Shown one piece after another: positions 25,637 to 35,361 of a DNA stretch of 64,000 nt. The notes beneath the pieces were generated by a model that saw only the letters and a list, made by a program, of their open reading frames with translations, did not search any database and was not told the origin of the DNA. The stretch spans positions 62,001-126,000 of the forward strand of contig NZ_DF976995.1 in NCBI RefSeq assembly GCF_001485475.2, in the 5' to 3' direction. The translations under genes were made by a program, and so were the position numbers. Origin of the DNA: Tepidanaerobacter syntrophicus. GTDB taxonomy: Bacteria > Bacillota > Thermosediminibacteria > Thermosediminibacterales > Tepidanaerobacteraceae. Each line of letters begins with the position of its first letter. The first letter of the stretch is position 1.

Positions 25637-26527
25637 ATGACACTTTTTAAAGACGATGAAATTAATACTATAGTACAAAAAGTGTTAGAAGAATTGAAGG
25701 ATAAGGCAGATCCTGACAAGGCCTGCAAAACAGGGGAAAACGTCCAACCCAATGGCGAAAAAGTCATAGAATTTTCAGATATAACTGAATACAGTTTACT
25801 CGAGAAAGTTTTTGTAAAAAATCCTATGGACGAAGAATTTCTTTTAAGGATTAAAAAAACAACACCTGCTCGAATCTGTATAGGTAGAACCGGTCCGCGC
25901 TACCTTACGATACCATGGCTTCGATTTAGAGCTGATCACGCCTCAGCTATGGACGCAGTTTTTAGCGATGTATCAGAAGAATTTTTAAACAAGATGGGAT
26001 TATTCAGTGTGCAGACGGTAGTTAAAGATAAAGATGAATATCTTACACGCCCGGATCTTGGGAAAATTCTTTCCGAAGAAGCTAAAGAAGAGATAAAAAA
26101 ACGGTGCAAAATGCAGCCGCAGATTCAGGTTATTGTAGTCGACGGTTTAAGCTCTAAAGCTATCGAAGCTAATGTGCCTGATTTTCTGCCCGCACTTTTA
26201 GAGGGACTTAAAACCAATGGTCTTGATGTAGGAACCCCGTTTTTCATAAAATATGGCAGAGTGCCGGTAATGGATGACGTAAATGAAGTAATAAAGGCTG
26301 ATGTTGTAGTTGAGCTTATAGGCGAAAGACCCGGACTTGGGACAGCTACAAGTATGAGCGCATATCTTTGCTGGAGACCTAAACGAGGCACTGTTGAATC
26401 TGATAGAAACGTGGTCTCCAATATTCATGCAGGCGGAATGCCGCCAGTAGAAGCAGGGGCACATGTAGCCTCTCTTGCTAAGAAAATTTTTGACAAACAA
26501 GGCAGCGGCGTAAATGTAGGTATTTAA
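25637..26527 (+). CDS. eutC: Ethanolamine ammonia-lyase small subunit paralogue, copy 2
   Basis: 296 residues, clearly homologous to copy 1 from RIKKTTPARICIGRTGPRYLTIPWLRFR onward (QTVVKDKDEYLTRPDLG, VVDGLSSKAIEANV, VELIGERPGLGTATSMSAYL are shared). It too has an N-terminal amphipathic helix (KDDEINTIVQKVLEELKDKA) and a charged linker, so it should be targeted to the same compartment. Only four bases separate it from eutB copy 2, so the pair moves and is expressed together. Confidence 0.94.
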   Translation: MTLFKDDEINTIVQKVLEELKDKADPDKACKTGENVQPNGEKVIEFSDITEYSLLEKVFVKNPMDEEFLLRIKKTTPARICIGRTGPRYLTIPWLRFRADHASAMDAVFSDVSEEFLNKMGLFSVQTVVKDKDEYLTRPDLGKILSEEAKEEIKKRCKMQPQIQVIVVDGLSSKAIEANVPDFLPALLEGLKTNGLDVGTPFFIKYGRVPVMDDVNEVIKADVVVELIGERPGLGTATSMSAYLCWRPKRGTVESDRNVVSNIHAGGMPPVEAGAHVASLAKKIFDKQGSGVNVGI

Positions 26528-26568
26528 TTTATATTGCACAAATTTATAACGAAGAGGGGTGTATAGAG

Positions 26569-27648
26569 TTGAGCATTAATCAAATTATCGTTGATATTAT
26601 GGTTGTATTTATGGTTTTAGGCGCTATTGATAGGATTTTAGGCAATAAATACGGATTAGGCGAGCAGTTTGAAGCAGGATTTAATGCCATGGGTTCTTTA
26701 GCACTTGCAATGCTCGGAGTTGTATCCCTGGCACCGGTTTTGGCTAAAGTATTAGAACCTGTAGTGGTACCTATTTATTCAGCCCTAGGTGCAGACCCTG
26801 CTATGTTTGCAACAACCCTTCTTGCATGCGATATGGGCGGATTTCCTTTAGCTATGGCAATGGCTAAAACTAAAGAAGCAGGTCTTTTTGCCGGCATAAT
26901 TTTAGGTTCTATGATGGGACCGACAATTGTGTTCTCCATTCCTGTGGCATTGGGAATAATCCAAAAAGAAGATCATAAAGCATTAGCTACCGGTATCTTA
27001 GCAGGTATGATAACCATACCTATCGGATGCTTCTTCGGTGGTTTAGTAGCCGGCTATGAGCTGGGGATGATAGTCAGCAATCTTGTTCCTATAATTATTG
27101 TGGCAGCACTAATTGCAATCGGACTTTGGAGAATACCTGATAAGATGATAAACGGATTTAATGTATTTGGAAAAATAGTTGTAATAGTTATAACGATTGG
27201 TCTTGCTGCAATTATAGTCGAAACCTTGACAGGAATTGTTGTAATTCCCGGAATGGCACCTATCAGTGATGGCATACAAATAATCGGAAGTATTGCAATT
27301 GTCTTGGCAGGGGCATTTCCAATGGTGACAGTTATTACAAAAGTATTTAAGAAACCGTTGATGTCTATGGGCAAGGCCCTAGGCATGAACGACATAGCAG
27401 CTGCCGGTTTGGTTGCCACGCTTGCAAACAATATTCCGATGTTTCAAATGATGCACGACATGGATTATCGCGGAAAAGTTCTTAATGTGGCATTTGCAGT
27501 CAGCGCTGCGTTTACCTTTGGCGATCACTTAGGATTTACAGCAGGCGTTGCAAAGGAAATGATATTCCCGATGATAGTCGGAAAACTTATCGCAGGCGTC
27601 ACAGCTATAATGGTGGCAAGCTTTTTTGCCCCGAAAAGCGCAAGCTAG
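26569..27648 (+). CDS. eutH: Ethanolamine permease EutH
   Basis: 359-residue membrane protein with about ten hydrophobic segments and the EutH features LACDMGGFPLAMAMAKT and GFTAGVAKEMIFPMIVGKL. Imports ethanolamine, mainly needed at low pH or low substrate. Start is TTG 26569 after GAGGGGTG. It closes the main operon and is followed by a strong terminator. Confidence 0.96.
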   Translation: MSINQIIVDIMVVFMVLGAIDRILGNKYGLGEQFEAGFNAMGSLALAMLGVVSLAPVLAKVLEPVVVPIYSALGADPAMFATTLLACDMGGFPLAMAMAKTKEAGLFAGIILGSMMGPTIVFSIPVALGIIQKEDHKALATGILAGMITIPIGCFFGGLVAGYELGMIVSNLVPIIIVAALIAIGLWRIPDKMINGFNVFGKIVVIVITIGLAAIIVETLTGIVVIPGMAPISDGIQIIGSIAIVLAGAFPMVTVITKVFKKPLMSMGKALGMNDIAAAGLVATLANNIPMFQMMHDMDYRGKVLNVAFAVSAAFTFGDHLGFTAGVAKEMIFPMIVGKLIAGVTAIMVASFFAPKSAS

Positions 27649-27693
27649 TTTTTATCTGCCAGCCTAAATAAGAATTGAATAATCCAGGTTTAC

Positions 27694-27747
27694 ATATATC
27701 CCCTCGGCACTTTTAAGGATTCTGCTTTGAGGGGATATATTAGTTTT
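27694..27747 (+). terminator. Terminator of the main eut operon
   Basis: ATATATCCCCTC (27694-27705) pairs perfectly with GAGGGGATATAT (27729-27740), followed by TAGTTTT. Confidence 0.9.
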
Positions 27748-27821
27748 ACTGCAATTAAAATAGTATATAATAAATATATAGTGTATAACAGATACATAAA
27801 TAGCAACTGAGGTGAAAAAAA

Positions 27822-28253
27822 TTGCAGAAAAAAATCATGTTTATTGGCGCTTCCGGATCAGGTAAATCTACTCTCATAAAAACACTGAGGGGATGTGGAG
27901 AAGCAGTAAAAACCCAGGCAGTGACTTTTGAAGACGGATATATAGATATTCCAGGTGAATATATGGACATAAGACGGCTAAATTATGCAGTTATAACAAC
28001 GGCTATGGATGCTGATGCTATATTTGTGGTTCAAGACTCTACTTCATCAAAACCCACCACACCGCCGGGCTTTGCAGGAATGTTTAATATTCCCGTCTAT
28101 GGAGTCGTAAGCAAAATAGACCTGCCAACAGCTGATATAAAAAGAGCGAGTAAGTATCTTGAAATGTGCGGCGTAAAAGGAAAATACTATCCCGTCTCAG
28201 CGGTAACAGGAGAGGGAATAGAAGAATTAAGAGAATTAATTGAAAATTTGTGA
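27822..28253 (+). CDS. eutP: EutP, P-loop GTPase-like protein (proposed acetate kinase)
   Basis: 143 residues with Walker A GASGSGKSTLI at residues 8-18 and a TKLD-like SKIDLP motif near residue 104. EutP/PduV proteins have been tied to acetate kinase activity or compartment positioning. It lies after the operon terminator and has TATAAT at 27766-27771, so it is probably transcribed separately. The start is TTG 27822 after GAGGTGA. Confidence 0.9.
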   Translation: MQKKIMFIGASGSGKSTLIKTLRGCGEAVKTQAVTFEDGYIDIPGEYMDIRRLNYAVITTAMDADAIFVVQDSTSSKPTTPPGFAGMFNIPVYGVVSKIDLPTADIKRASKYLEMCGVKGKYYPVSAVTGEGIEELRELIENL

Positions 28254-28373
28254 AGCTGGACATGCTAAAATGTTTTGCTTTATCTAATTTTACAATTTTT
28301 CATTGACAAAGCCATATTTATCCGCATATACTTAAAGAAAGAATGTACTTAGAAAATTTTAAGGAGATGTAAT

Positions 28374-28925
28374 ATGCAGATAAAACCTGAAGATATCATG
28401 AAACAGGCTTTAGAATTGGGAGTGACAAATGCTGTTGTAGTTGATGTAAATAATATAGAGTTTTCGCAAGAATTTCGAGAACTGTGCGAGAAAAATACCT
28501 GCCGACAGTACAATATGAACTGGATGTGTCCGCCGGCAGTTGGTCCTTTAGAAGTCTTAGAAAAGAGGGTGCGCCAGTATAAGCAAGGAGTGCTGCTGCA
28601 GACAGTTCAAAAACTGCGCAGTTGTTTTGACTATCCGGGGATGGTTGAAGGGGAAGAAAGGCATACGAAGATAATACGAAAGCTGGTAGATAAACTTAAA
28701 GAGGAGTATAAAGGTATTGATTTTCTTCCGCTTAATGTGGGACCCTGCACCTACTGCCCCCGCTGCACATATCCCGAAGGAAAGCCCTGCAGGTTTCCGG
28801 AGAAAGCAATGGCGTCAGTTGAGGCATACGGTATAAATGTAATGTCGCTTACAAGAAAATGCGATATCCCTTACTATAACGGTGAAAATACGGTATCTTA
28901 TGTAGCGCTGATTTTATTTAATTAA
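28374..28925 (+). CDS. DUF2284 metal-binding protein
   Basis: 183 residues with the DUF2284 cysteine pattern: CEKNTCRQYNMNWMCPPAVGP near residue 40 and CTYCPRCTYPEGKPCRFP near residue 125, probably an Fe-S site. A promoter TTGACA-18-TATACT lies upstream and AAGGAGATG precedes the ATG. Its own terminator follows. Biochemical role unknown. Confidence 0.85.
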   Translation: MQIKPEDIMKQALELGVTNAVVVDVNNIEFSQEFRELCEKNTCRQYNMNWMCPPAVGPLEVLEKRVRQYKQGVLLQTVQKLRSCFDYPGMVEGEERHTKIIRKLVDKLKEEYKGIDFLPLNVGPCTYCPRCTYPEGKPCRFPEKAMASVEAYGINVMSLTRKCDIPYYNGENTVSYVALILFN

Positions 28926-28949
28926 AATAAATATAGAATAACAGTTCGC

Positions 28950-28983
28950 AAGACCTGATAAATTTCCTTATCAGGTCTTTACT
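28950..28983 (+). terminator. Terminator after the DUF2284 gene
   Basis: AAGACCTGATAA (28950-28961) pairs with TTATCAGGTCTT (28968-28979), 12 bp, then T residues. Confidence 0.9.
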
Positions 28984-29015
28984 TTGTACTCGGCTTCAAT
29001 ATAGGAATTTACTAC

Positions 29016-29068
29016 TTGACACGTAATACGTTATGCGATATAGTGTCCATATACTACGTAAAACGTAA
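29016..29068 (+). promoter_or_regulatory. PadR-gene promoter with two ACGTAA-type operators
   Basis: TTGACA (29016-29021), 17-base spacer, TATAGT (29039-29044). ACGTAATACGTTA at 29021-29033 sits between the boxes and ACGTAAAACGTAA at 29056-29068 lies downstream. Their placement suggests binding by the PadR protein itself (autorepression). Confidence 0.75.
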
Positions 29069-29087
29069 TAATCGGAGGTGTGTTATT

Positions 29088-29432
29088 TTGCCAAAAGTGC
29101 AAGAATCTCCTTTGACAGAAACTGCATTTCTTATCCTTCTTGCCATGTATAAACCGAATCATGGTTATGGGGTTATGCAATTTGTGATGGAAAAAACTAA
29201 GGGAAGGGTCGTATTTGGTCCCGGAACTCTTTACGGCGCAATAAATAATCTTGCCAAAAAAGGCTGGATTAAGGCTCTGCCGGCCGAAAGCGGTGAGAGG
29301 AAAAAAGAATATATCATTACAGATTTGGGCAGACTGCAAGTTGAAGCAGAAATGAAAAGGCTCAGAGAAGTATATAGAATAGGCGAGGAGATCCTTAAAA
29401 ATAAAGGAGTTGAAATCGATGAGAAAATTTAA
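29088..29432 (+). CDS. PadR-family transcriptional repressor
   Basis: 114-residue winged-helix repressor: LTETAFLILLAMYKPNHGYGVMQFVMEKTKGRVVFGPGTLYGAINNLAKKGWI is the PadR signature, followed by a C-terminal dimerisation helix. The start is TTG 29088 with CGGAGGTG 8 bases upstream; the longer frame runs back into the promoter. It overlaps the DUF2812 gene by 14 bases, a common PadR partner that it probably regulates. Confidence 0.93.
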   Translation: MPKVQESPLTETAFLILLAMYKPNHGYGVMQFVMEKTKGRVVFGPGTLYGAINNLAKKGWIKALPAESGERKKEYIITDLGRLQVEAEMKRLREVYRIGEEILKNKGVEIDEKI

Positions 29433-30075
29433 GCTCTTTCTTGACCCTATTGAAGAACAGACGGTTTGGCTAAATAAACAAGCCGAAAAAGGCCGTAAGC
29501 TTGCAAAAGTCGGGAAACTTTTCTACGAATTCGAACCTTGCAAGCAAGGGGAATATCAGTATGCGGTTATTTATATCGGTAATAAGTCTAATCAGGAAAG
29601 GCTCGAGTATGAAAGATTTTTGAAAGAAATGAATATAACATTCTATGAAAAGGCTGTAGACTTAGGACACTTTTCAATAGGCAAAATAAAATATAGGCCC
29701 TTTGCTGACAAAGGTGGAAAATTTGCAACATCAGGCGGCATGATAAACCGGGAGCTTTTGATTCTTGAAAAAAAGAACGATGGAAAACCCTTCACAATTT
29801 ATAACAGCATCTTGGACAAGGCAGAAGCATTAAAAGAATATAGAAAACCTTATAGCTACTATCTGGTTTTCCTATTAGTTTTTAATATATATTTTTATCT
29901 TACGTCGAAATCAGGTTTTTCGTTTGCAAGCTTTACCAGCCTCAGCGGTGATTGGGGGAAGATTTTGTCTGCGTTAATACTTTTTATTGCCTTAGGCACT
30001 ATACCGCTTATACGGTGGATAGCGCTTACATCAAAGATTGCAAGACTTGAAAAAGAGGCAGAAGTCCATGAATAG
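29419..30075 (+). CDS. DUF2812 membrane protein
   Basis: 218 residues. The first 130 are the soluble DUF2812 domain (FKLFLDPIEEQTVWLNKQAEKGRKLAKVGKLFYEFE). Two membrane helices follow (SYYLVFLLVFNIYFYL and ILSALILFIALGTIPLI). Nearly always encoded next to PadR regulators; function unknown. ATG 29419 has AAAGGAG upstream. Confidence 0.87.
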   Translation: MRKFKLFLDPIEEQTVWLNKQAEKGRKLAKVGKLFYEFEPCKQGEYQYAVIYIGNKSNQERLEYERFLKEMNITFYEKAVDLGHFSIGKIKYRPFADKGGKFATSGGMINRELLILEKKNDGKPFTIYNSILDKAEALKEYRKPYSYYLVFLLVFNIYFYLTSKSGFSFASFTSLSGDWGKILSALILFIALGTIPLIRWIALTSKIARLEKEAEVHE

Positions 30076-30079
30076 TTGA

Positions 30080-30134
30080 TTGACAATTACCTACTAAAGT
30101 TTTATAATGTACTCACATACACCCCCGAGGGGGT
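30080..30134 (+). promoter_or_regulatory. copA promoter and CsoR-type operator
   Basis: TTGACA (30080-30085), 17-base spacer, TATAAT (30103-30108), a near-ideal promoter. The perfect inverted repeat ACCCCC-GA-GGGGGT (30121-30134) lies at the transcription start. G/C-tract palindromes of this kind are bound by CsoR, which is encoded downstream at 32769. Confidence 0.88.
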
Positions 30135-30155
30135 ATTAGAAAGTGAGGCTCGGTA

Positions 30156-32765
30156 ATGTACGTAGAAAAGGATTTTAACGTAACTGGCATGACTTGTGCT
30201 GCTTGTTCAGCTGCGGTAGAACGTAGTGTAAAGAAATTACCCGGTGTCAAATCTGTCACAGTAAATCTTTTAACAAACAGCATGCGTGTCGAATATAATG
30301 ATGAAACAATTTTTCCCGAGGAGATAATAAAAGCAGTAGAAGATGCAGGATATGGCGCATCTTTGAAAGAAAAAAGCAGAGCAAAGCAGGAGACACAAAA
30401 AGCTCAAGGAAAAACTTCAGCAGACAGAGAAATTGAGGATATGAAACTCCGTCTTAAGGTTTCTATTCTGTTTATCATACCATTAATGTATATATCGATG
30501 GGACATATGTTGGGCTTGCCTCTTCCGCCTTTCTTATCCGGCGTGGAAAATGCCGTCTCTTTTGCTTTTGCCCAATTTTTATTAGTGCTACCGATTGCGT
30601 TCATTAATCGTAAATTTTATACAGTAGGTTTTAAAACTTTATTTAAGGGCCATCCTAACATGGATTCCCTTATAGCCATTGGTTCAGGCTCGGCTCTTAT
30701 ATACGGCGTTTTTGCTATTTTTAGAATGAGTTATGGTTTAGGCGCCGGTAACTTTGAATTAGTTCACAGATACTATCATGATCTTTATTTTGAATCGGCG
30801 GCCATGATTTTAACCCTTATTACAGTGGGGAAATTCTTAGAGGCCAGAGCAAAAGGGAAAACTACGGATGCAATTAAAAAATTAATGGACCTTGCTCCTA
30901 AAACCGCTAGAGTAGAAAAGAACGGCATAGAAGAAGAGGTTCCCGTAGAATCAGTCAAAGTAGGAGACATAATAGTAATTCGACCCGGTGAATCAATTCC
31001 GGTAGATGGTGTGGTAATCGAGGGACAATCTGCTGTAGATGAGTCTGCGCTGACCGGCGAAAGTATGCCTGTAGAAAAACGACCAACAGATAAAGTAAGC
31101 GCAGGCACCATAAATAAGACAGGAGCTTTTAAATTTAGAGCAACTCAAGTAGGAGAAGATACGACACTGGCAAAAATAATAGCACTGGTAGAAGACGCAA
31201 ATGCTACAAAAGCGCCAATAGCAAAACTTGCAGACAAGATAAGCGCTGTCTTTGTTCCTACGGTAATAGGTATCGCGCTCGTCACAACTGTAGGATGGCT
31301 TTTAGCAGGTTACAGCTTCGAATTTGCCTTATCGATGGGAATATCAGTTTTGGTTATATCCTGCCCTTGCGCATTAGGACTTGCAACACCTGTTGCAATA
31401 ATGGTTGGAACAGGAAAGGGCGCAGAGCATGGCATATTGATAAAATCAGCGGAGGCTTTAGAGGCGCTTTGCAGTATAGATACTGTTGTAATGGATAAAA
31501 CCGGCACTCTCACTCAGGGCAAGCCTCAGGTAACGGATATTGCCCTTTATAAAGCAAAGTCGGAGGAAGAACTTTTGAAAATTGCTCAGGCATTAGAAAA
31601 GAACTCAGAACATCCTCTGGCAGACGCTATTTTAAAATATTGCAGAGAAAAAGAAACTCCACTGATTGAAATTAATGAATTCAAATCTATTCCCGGCAAA
31701 GGCGTGGAAGGATATATTGATGGGATACCATATTTTGCAGGAAACGAGCAGTTTATGAAAGAAAAGAAAATTGACACAGCGATTGCTGAGCAGCTTTCGG
31801 CTCGCCTTTCAAAAGAAGGCAAAACTCCCCTTTATTTTGGAGAAAATAATGCCTTGTTGGGGATTATTGCCGTAGCTGATGTGATAAAACCTACCAGCCG
31901 CCAAGCGGTTCAGCGTTTTAAACAGATGGGTATTAAGGTAGTTATGCTTACAGGAGATAACCCAAACACAGCAGAAGCCATAAGACGCCAACTAGATATT
32001 GATGAAGCAATAGCAGGGGTACTGCCTCATGAAAAGGATAAAAAAATCCAAGAGCTTAAAAACAAAGGACAAAAAGTTGCTATGATAGGCGACGGAATAA
32101 ATGATGCGCCCGCTTTGGCAAGAGCTGATGTAGGTATAGCCATAGGCGCCGGAACGGATGTAGCCATCGAATCTGCAGATATTGTGCTAATAAGAAGCGA
32201 TTTAATGGATGCTGTTACAGCAGTAGAGCTTTCAAAAGCTACAATCAGGAATATAAAGCAGAATCTTTTCTGGGCATTTTTCTATAATATCTTAGGCATT
32301 CCAATTGCTGCCGGGGTTTTATATCCTGCTTACCATATAAAACTTACTCCAATGATTGGCGCAGCTGCCATGAGTATGAGCTCAGTTTTTGTCGTGACAA
32401 ATGCATTAAGGCTTCGCAAATTTAAACCTTCTGCCTTGCCTATATCGCAGTGTGATAATCTGTGTGATGTCAGAGGGCAGGTATCAGTAATTAGAATTTC
32501 GGAAAACAATTTGCTACAAAATAAAAGTGAAGAAAAGGAGATTGAAAAAATGAAAAAGGTTTTAGAAATTAAAGGTATGATGTGTGAGCACTGCAAGATG
32601 CGAGTAGAAAAGGCTTTAAACGCAATAGACGGAGTTAAAGCGACAGTGAATTTGGATGGCGGACTTGCTGAGGTTGAATCCTCGAATCCGGTGGCTGACG
32701 AGGCTCTAAAACATGCAGTAGAAGAAGCCGGATATGAAGTAGTATCCATAAAAGAGGCGGTATGA
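30156..32765 (+). CDS. copA: Copper-exporting P1B ATPase with C-terminal CopZ-like domain
   Basis: 869 residues. An N-terminal heavy-metal domain ([14 protein letters not shown]), eight membrane helices with the metal motif SCPCALG, the phosphorylation site DKTGTLT, the TGES loop, [16 protein letters not shown], and then an unusual tail. After the last membrane helices a linker of about 40 residues leads to a second heavy-metal domain ([17 protein letters not shown]) that looks like a whole CopZ chaperone. Expels Cu(I) from the cytoplasm; controlled by the CsoR operator upstream. Confidence 0.96.
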   Translation: MYVEKDFNVTGMTCAACSAAVERSVKKLPGVKSVTVNLLTNSMRVEYNDETIFPEEIIKAVEDAGYGASLKEKSRAKQETQKAQGKTSADREIEDMKLRLKVSILFIIPLMYISMGHMLGLPLPPFLSGVENAVSFAFAQFLLVLPIAFINRKFYTVGFKTLFKGHPNMDSLIAIGSGSALIYGVFAIFRMSYGLGAGNFELVHRYYHDLYFESAAMILTLITVGKFLEARAKGKTTDAIKKLMDLAPKTARVEKNGIEEEVPVESVKVGDIIVIRPGESIPVDGVVIEGQSAVDESALTGESMPVEKRPTDKVSAGTINKTGAFKFRATQVGEDTTLAKIIALVEDANATKAPIAKLADKISAVFVPTVIGIALVTTVGWLLAGYSFEFALSMGISVLVISCPCALGLATPVAIMVGTGKGAEHGILIKSAEALEALCSIDTVVMDKTGTLTQGKPQVTDIALYKAKSEEELLKIAQALEKNSEHPLADAILKYCREKETPLIEINEFKSIPGKGVEGYIDGIPYFAGNEQFMKEKKIDTAIAEQLSARLSKEGKTPLYFGENNALLGIIAVADVIKPTSRQAVQRFKQMGIKVVMLTGDNPNTAEAIRRQLDIDEAIAGVLPHEKDKKIQELKNKGQKVAMIGDGINDAPALARADVGIAIGAGTDVAIESADIVLIRSDLMDAVTAVELSKATIRNIKQNLFWAFFYNILGIPIAAGVLYPAYHIKLTPMIGAAAMSMSSVFVVTNALRLRKFKPSALPISQCDNLCDVRGQVSVIRISENNLLQNKSEEKEIEKMKKVLEIKGMMCEHCKMRVEKALNAIDGVKATVNLDGGLAEVESSNPVADEALKHAVEEAGYEVVSIKEAV
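32550..32765 (+). CDS. copZ: Possible CopZ copper chaperone from an internal start in copA
   Basis: Inside the copA frame, AAAAGGAG (32533-32540) lies 9 bases before ATG 32550. Initiation there gives a 71-residue protein starting [15 protein letters not shown], exactly the size and shape of a free CopZ. The site is much better than needed by chance inside a coding region. Both a fused domain and a free chaperone may therefore be made. Confidence 0.55.
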   Translation: MKKVLEIKGMMCEHCKMRVEKALNAIDGVKATVNLDGGLAEVESSNPVADEALKHAVEEAGYEVVSIKEAV

Positions 32766-32768
32766 AAT

Positions 32769-33041
32769 TTGAGAGCTGACAGGGAAAGAGTTTTAAAAAA
32801 GTTAAAAACCGTAAGAGGGCAGATAGACGGTATTATAAAGATGGTAGAAGATGATCGCTACTGTATTGATATTTCAAATCAACTTATGGCGTCTATAGCA
32901 ATTTTAAAGAATATAAATCAAGAGGTGCTTGATGCCCATCTGAAACATTGTGTAACCGAGGTTTTTGATTCAGATGAAACATCAGATAAAAAGCAAAAGA
33001 TTGATGAGATAATCAAGATAATAGACAAACTTTCTAAATAA
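32769..33041 (+). CDS. csoR: Copper-sensing repressor CsoR
   Basis: 90-residue all-helical tetrameric repressor. It shows the Cu(I) ligands Cys in DRYCIDI and the His/Cys pair in LDAHLKHCVTEVF. RADRERVLKKLKTVRGQIDGIIKMVE is the DNA-contact region. The start is TTG 32769, three bases after copA. Expected to bind the ACCCCC/GGGGGT operator ahead of copA and release it with copper. Confidence 0.94.
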   Translation: MRADRERVLKKLKTVRGQIDGIIKMVEDDRYCIDISNQLMASIAILKNINQEVLDAHLKHCVTEVFDSDETSDKKQKIDEIIKIIDKLSK

Positions 33042-33142
33042 AAGTTGTTCATTATTATTTTAGAGGAATTGTTCACATTATGCCGAATAACTATATATAG
33101 ACTTTGCAGCATATCCAGAAATTTAGGAGGCACACAGTATAA

Positions 33143-33775
33143 ATGAGAGAACCGGTCAATACATGGACGCATTTTATTACATTTTTAGCAGGAATCGCAG
33201 GACTTGTCTATTTAATTATATTTTCCTATGGCGATCTTGCAAAGCTTGCGACAATGGGAATTTACGGAGCAAGCATTGTAATTCTTTACGGAGCCAGCAC
33301 AGCCTACCATTGGGCAAACACTACACCTGAAAAGCAGCTTATACTGAGAAAATTCGATCATATATCGATTTTTATCTTAATTGCAGGCACATATACGCCT
33401 GTCCTCTATTATGGTCTCGAAGGAACATGGAGATGGGCCATGCTTGCGGCTATTTGGGGACTTTCGCTAGTAGGCATAATAATAAAGATATTTTTTTTGG
33501 GGATTCAACGTTGGGTTTCAACAATGTTTTATATCATCCTCGGTTGGATGGCTATCATTCCAATGTCCCGCTTAATCCAGGCTTATCCAAAAGAAGCCAT
33601 GCTGCTTCTGTTTTTAGGAGGCCTATCTTACACCATCGGGGGAATAATATATGCTACGAAGATTTTCAACTTTATTCCCAATAAATTTGGTTTTCACGAG
33701 GTTTTTCATATATTTATTTCTATAGGCTCACTGCTGCACTTTGTAATGATCGCAAAATTCATATTACCTATGTAA
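33143..33775 (+). CDS. Hemolysin III family (PAQR-like) membrane protein
   Basis: 210 residues, seven hydrophobic segments. Signature residues: EPVNTWTHFITFLAGIAG, YGASTAYHWAN, FDHISIFILIAGTYTP and FHEVFHIFISIGSLLHF, which supply the conserved His and Asp of the family (a metal site in PAQR receptors). Often called YplQ/YqfA. True haemolytic activity should not be assumed. Confidence 0.92.
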   Translation: MREPVNTWTHFITFLAGIAGLVYLIIFSYGDLAKLATMGIYGASIVILYGASTAYHWANTTPEKQLILRKFDHISIFILIAGTYTPVLYYGLEGTWRWAMLAAIWGLSLVGIIIKIFFLGIQRWVSTMFYIILGWMAIIPMSRLIQAYPKEAMLLLFLGGLSYTIGGIIYATKIFNFIPNKFGFHEVFHIFISIGSLLHFVMIAKFILPM

Positions 33776-33808
33776 AAGATTATATACTTTGAAATCGGAG
33801 GTCTGCCC

Positions 33809-34840
33809 ATGCAAAAGGAATTAGAGGAGCATATAAAGAGCATCCATGAAAATTTTACTATAGTAGATGCACATTTGGATTTGCTTTGGGATGTTGAAAA
33901 AAGGAGAAGAAAAGGCGAAAAACAGATAATAGAGACATATCATCTGCCGGATTTTAAGGAAGGCGGAGCAAATATCATAGTTTCATCAATATATATCACC
34001 GAAGATTATCTTCCGGAACTTGGGCTTAGAAAGGCATTAGATCAAATTAGCGCTTTTTACTCAGAGCTTGATGAATCAGGGGATAAGATCAAATTTATAA
34101 AAAGCTATGCTGATGTAAAAGATGCATTAGATAACAAAATGATAGGGATCCTTTTATTTTTTGAAGGAGTAGATCCCTTGATGAATGATATAGGCCTTCT
34201 AAGACTTTTTTATGAACTTGGAGTAAGAGGCGTTGGAATTACTTGGTCAAGGCGAAACTTCGCAGGGGACGGATGTAGTTTTTCTAAAATAGAAGATAAA
34301 AAAAACGGCCTTTCAAAATTTGGCGAAGAAGTTGTAACAGAAGCGGAAAAACTTGGTATGATAATAGATGTAAGCCATTTAAACGAGGCGGGATTTTGGG
34401 ATGTTATGAAAATCACAACAAAACCTGTGATAGCATCTCATTCCAATTGCCGAGCCCTCCACAAAATAATGAGAAACTTAAGCGATGAACAAATAAAAGC
34501 CATTGCTAAAACAGATGGTGTAATAGGTATCAACAGTGTAAGCTCAATAGTTGCAGAAGGCCATGCGGATATAAAAGCCTTGGCAGACCATATAGATCAT
34601 TTGAAAAACATAGCCGGAATAAACCACATTGGCCTTGGATTCGACTTTTGCGATAAAATATTTGGACATAATACGGGTCCAAAGAGCAAAAAAGAAGACG
34701 AGGATTATGATGTAGTAAATGGATATCCTGATATTTACAGGCTTACAGAAGAACTTATAGCAAGAGGATATTCCGATAATGAAATCAAGCTTATTTATGG
34801 AGGAAATTTTTTAAGAGTTTATGAAAATATCTTAAAGTAG
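33809..34840 (+). CDS. Membrane dipeptidase (peptidase M19)
   Basis: 343-residue zinc dipeptidase of the renal dipeptidase family. Metal ligands are visible: VDAHLDLLWD (His-x-Asp), FFEGVDPL (bridging Glu), DVSHLNEAGFWDV (His) and IASHSNCRAL (His). The end IYGGNFLRVYENIL matches the family. No signal peptide is seen, so it is probably cytoplasmic. AATCGGAGG upstream. Confidence 0.94.
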   Translation: MQKELEEHIKSIHENFTIVDAHLDLLWDVEKRRRKGEKQIIETYHLPDFKEGGANIIVSSIYITEDYLPELGLRKALDQISAFYSELDESGDKIKFIKSYADVKDALDNKMIGILLFFEGVDPLMNDIGLLRLFYELGVRGVGITWSRRNFAGDGCSFSKIEDKKNGLSKFGEEVVTEAEKLGMIIDVSHLNEAGFWDVMKITTKPVIASHSNCRALHKIMRNLSDEQIKAIAKTDGVIGINSVSSIVAEGHADIKALADHIDHLKNIAGINHIGLGFDFCDKIFGHNTGPKSKKEDEDYDVVNGYPDIYRLTEELIARGYSDNEIKLIYGGNFLRVYENILK

Positions 34841-34853
34841 AGGAGGATTAATT

Positions 34854-35321
34854 ATGCAGTACAAAAAGGCGGACCTGTTTAAAAGATTTATTGCCTTGCT
34901 AATTGACGATATCGTTGCAAGCCTTCTCGTCTATATTCCTATACTGGGAGCCTTGGTAAGCGCAGTTTATCTCTTAACTAAGGATGCAATAGCTTTTGAA
35001 ATAACGAAGAATCCGGACTTCAAAAACCGCAGTTTGGGCAAAAAAGTTATGGGACTTGAAGTGGTTTCCTTTGACGGTAGTGATATTGATTGGACAATAT
35101 CACTAAAAAGAAATCTGCCCCTTGCTATAGGCAGTGCTTTTGGCATAGTTCCTATTATAGGCTGGGTTGTAGGAGGAATTATCGGATTTGTAATGGTAAT
35201 AGTTGAAGCCTTACTTGTTATAAGCGATGACAAGGGCAGAAGGCTTGGGGACAGATGGGCAAACACCCAAGTAGTAGAAAGCCGGGATATTATAAATCAA
35301 GACGATGTAATAGATATATAA
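34854..35321 (+). CDS. RDD-family membrane protein
   Basis: 155 residues. The N-terminal KRFIALLIDDIVASLLVYIPILGAL and the second part SLGKKVMGLEVVS are RDD features; three hydrophobic segments are seen. AGAGGAGG precedes the ATG. Role unknown; some relatives are ion exchangers. Confidence 0.85.
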   Translation: MQYKKADLFKRFIALLIDDIVASLLVYIPILGALVSAVYLLTKDAIAFEITKNPDFKNRSLGKKVMGLEVVSFDGSDIDWTISLKRNLPLAIGSAFGIVPIIGWVVGGIIGFVMVIVEALLVISDDKGRRLGDRWANTQVVESRDIINQDDVIDI

Positions 35322-35361
35322 AACACTTGCAAATTTTACTTAAAAGGATTGAGCGTAATAA

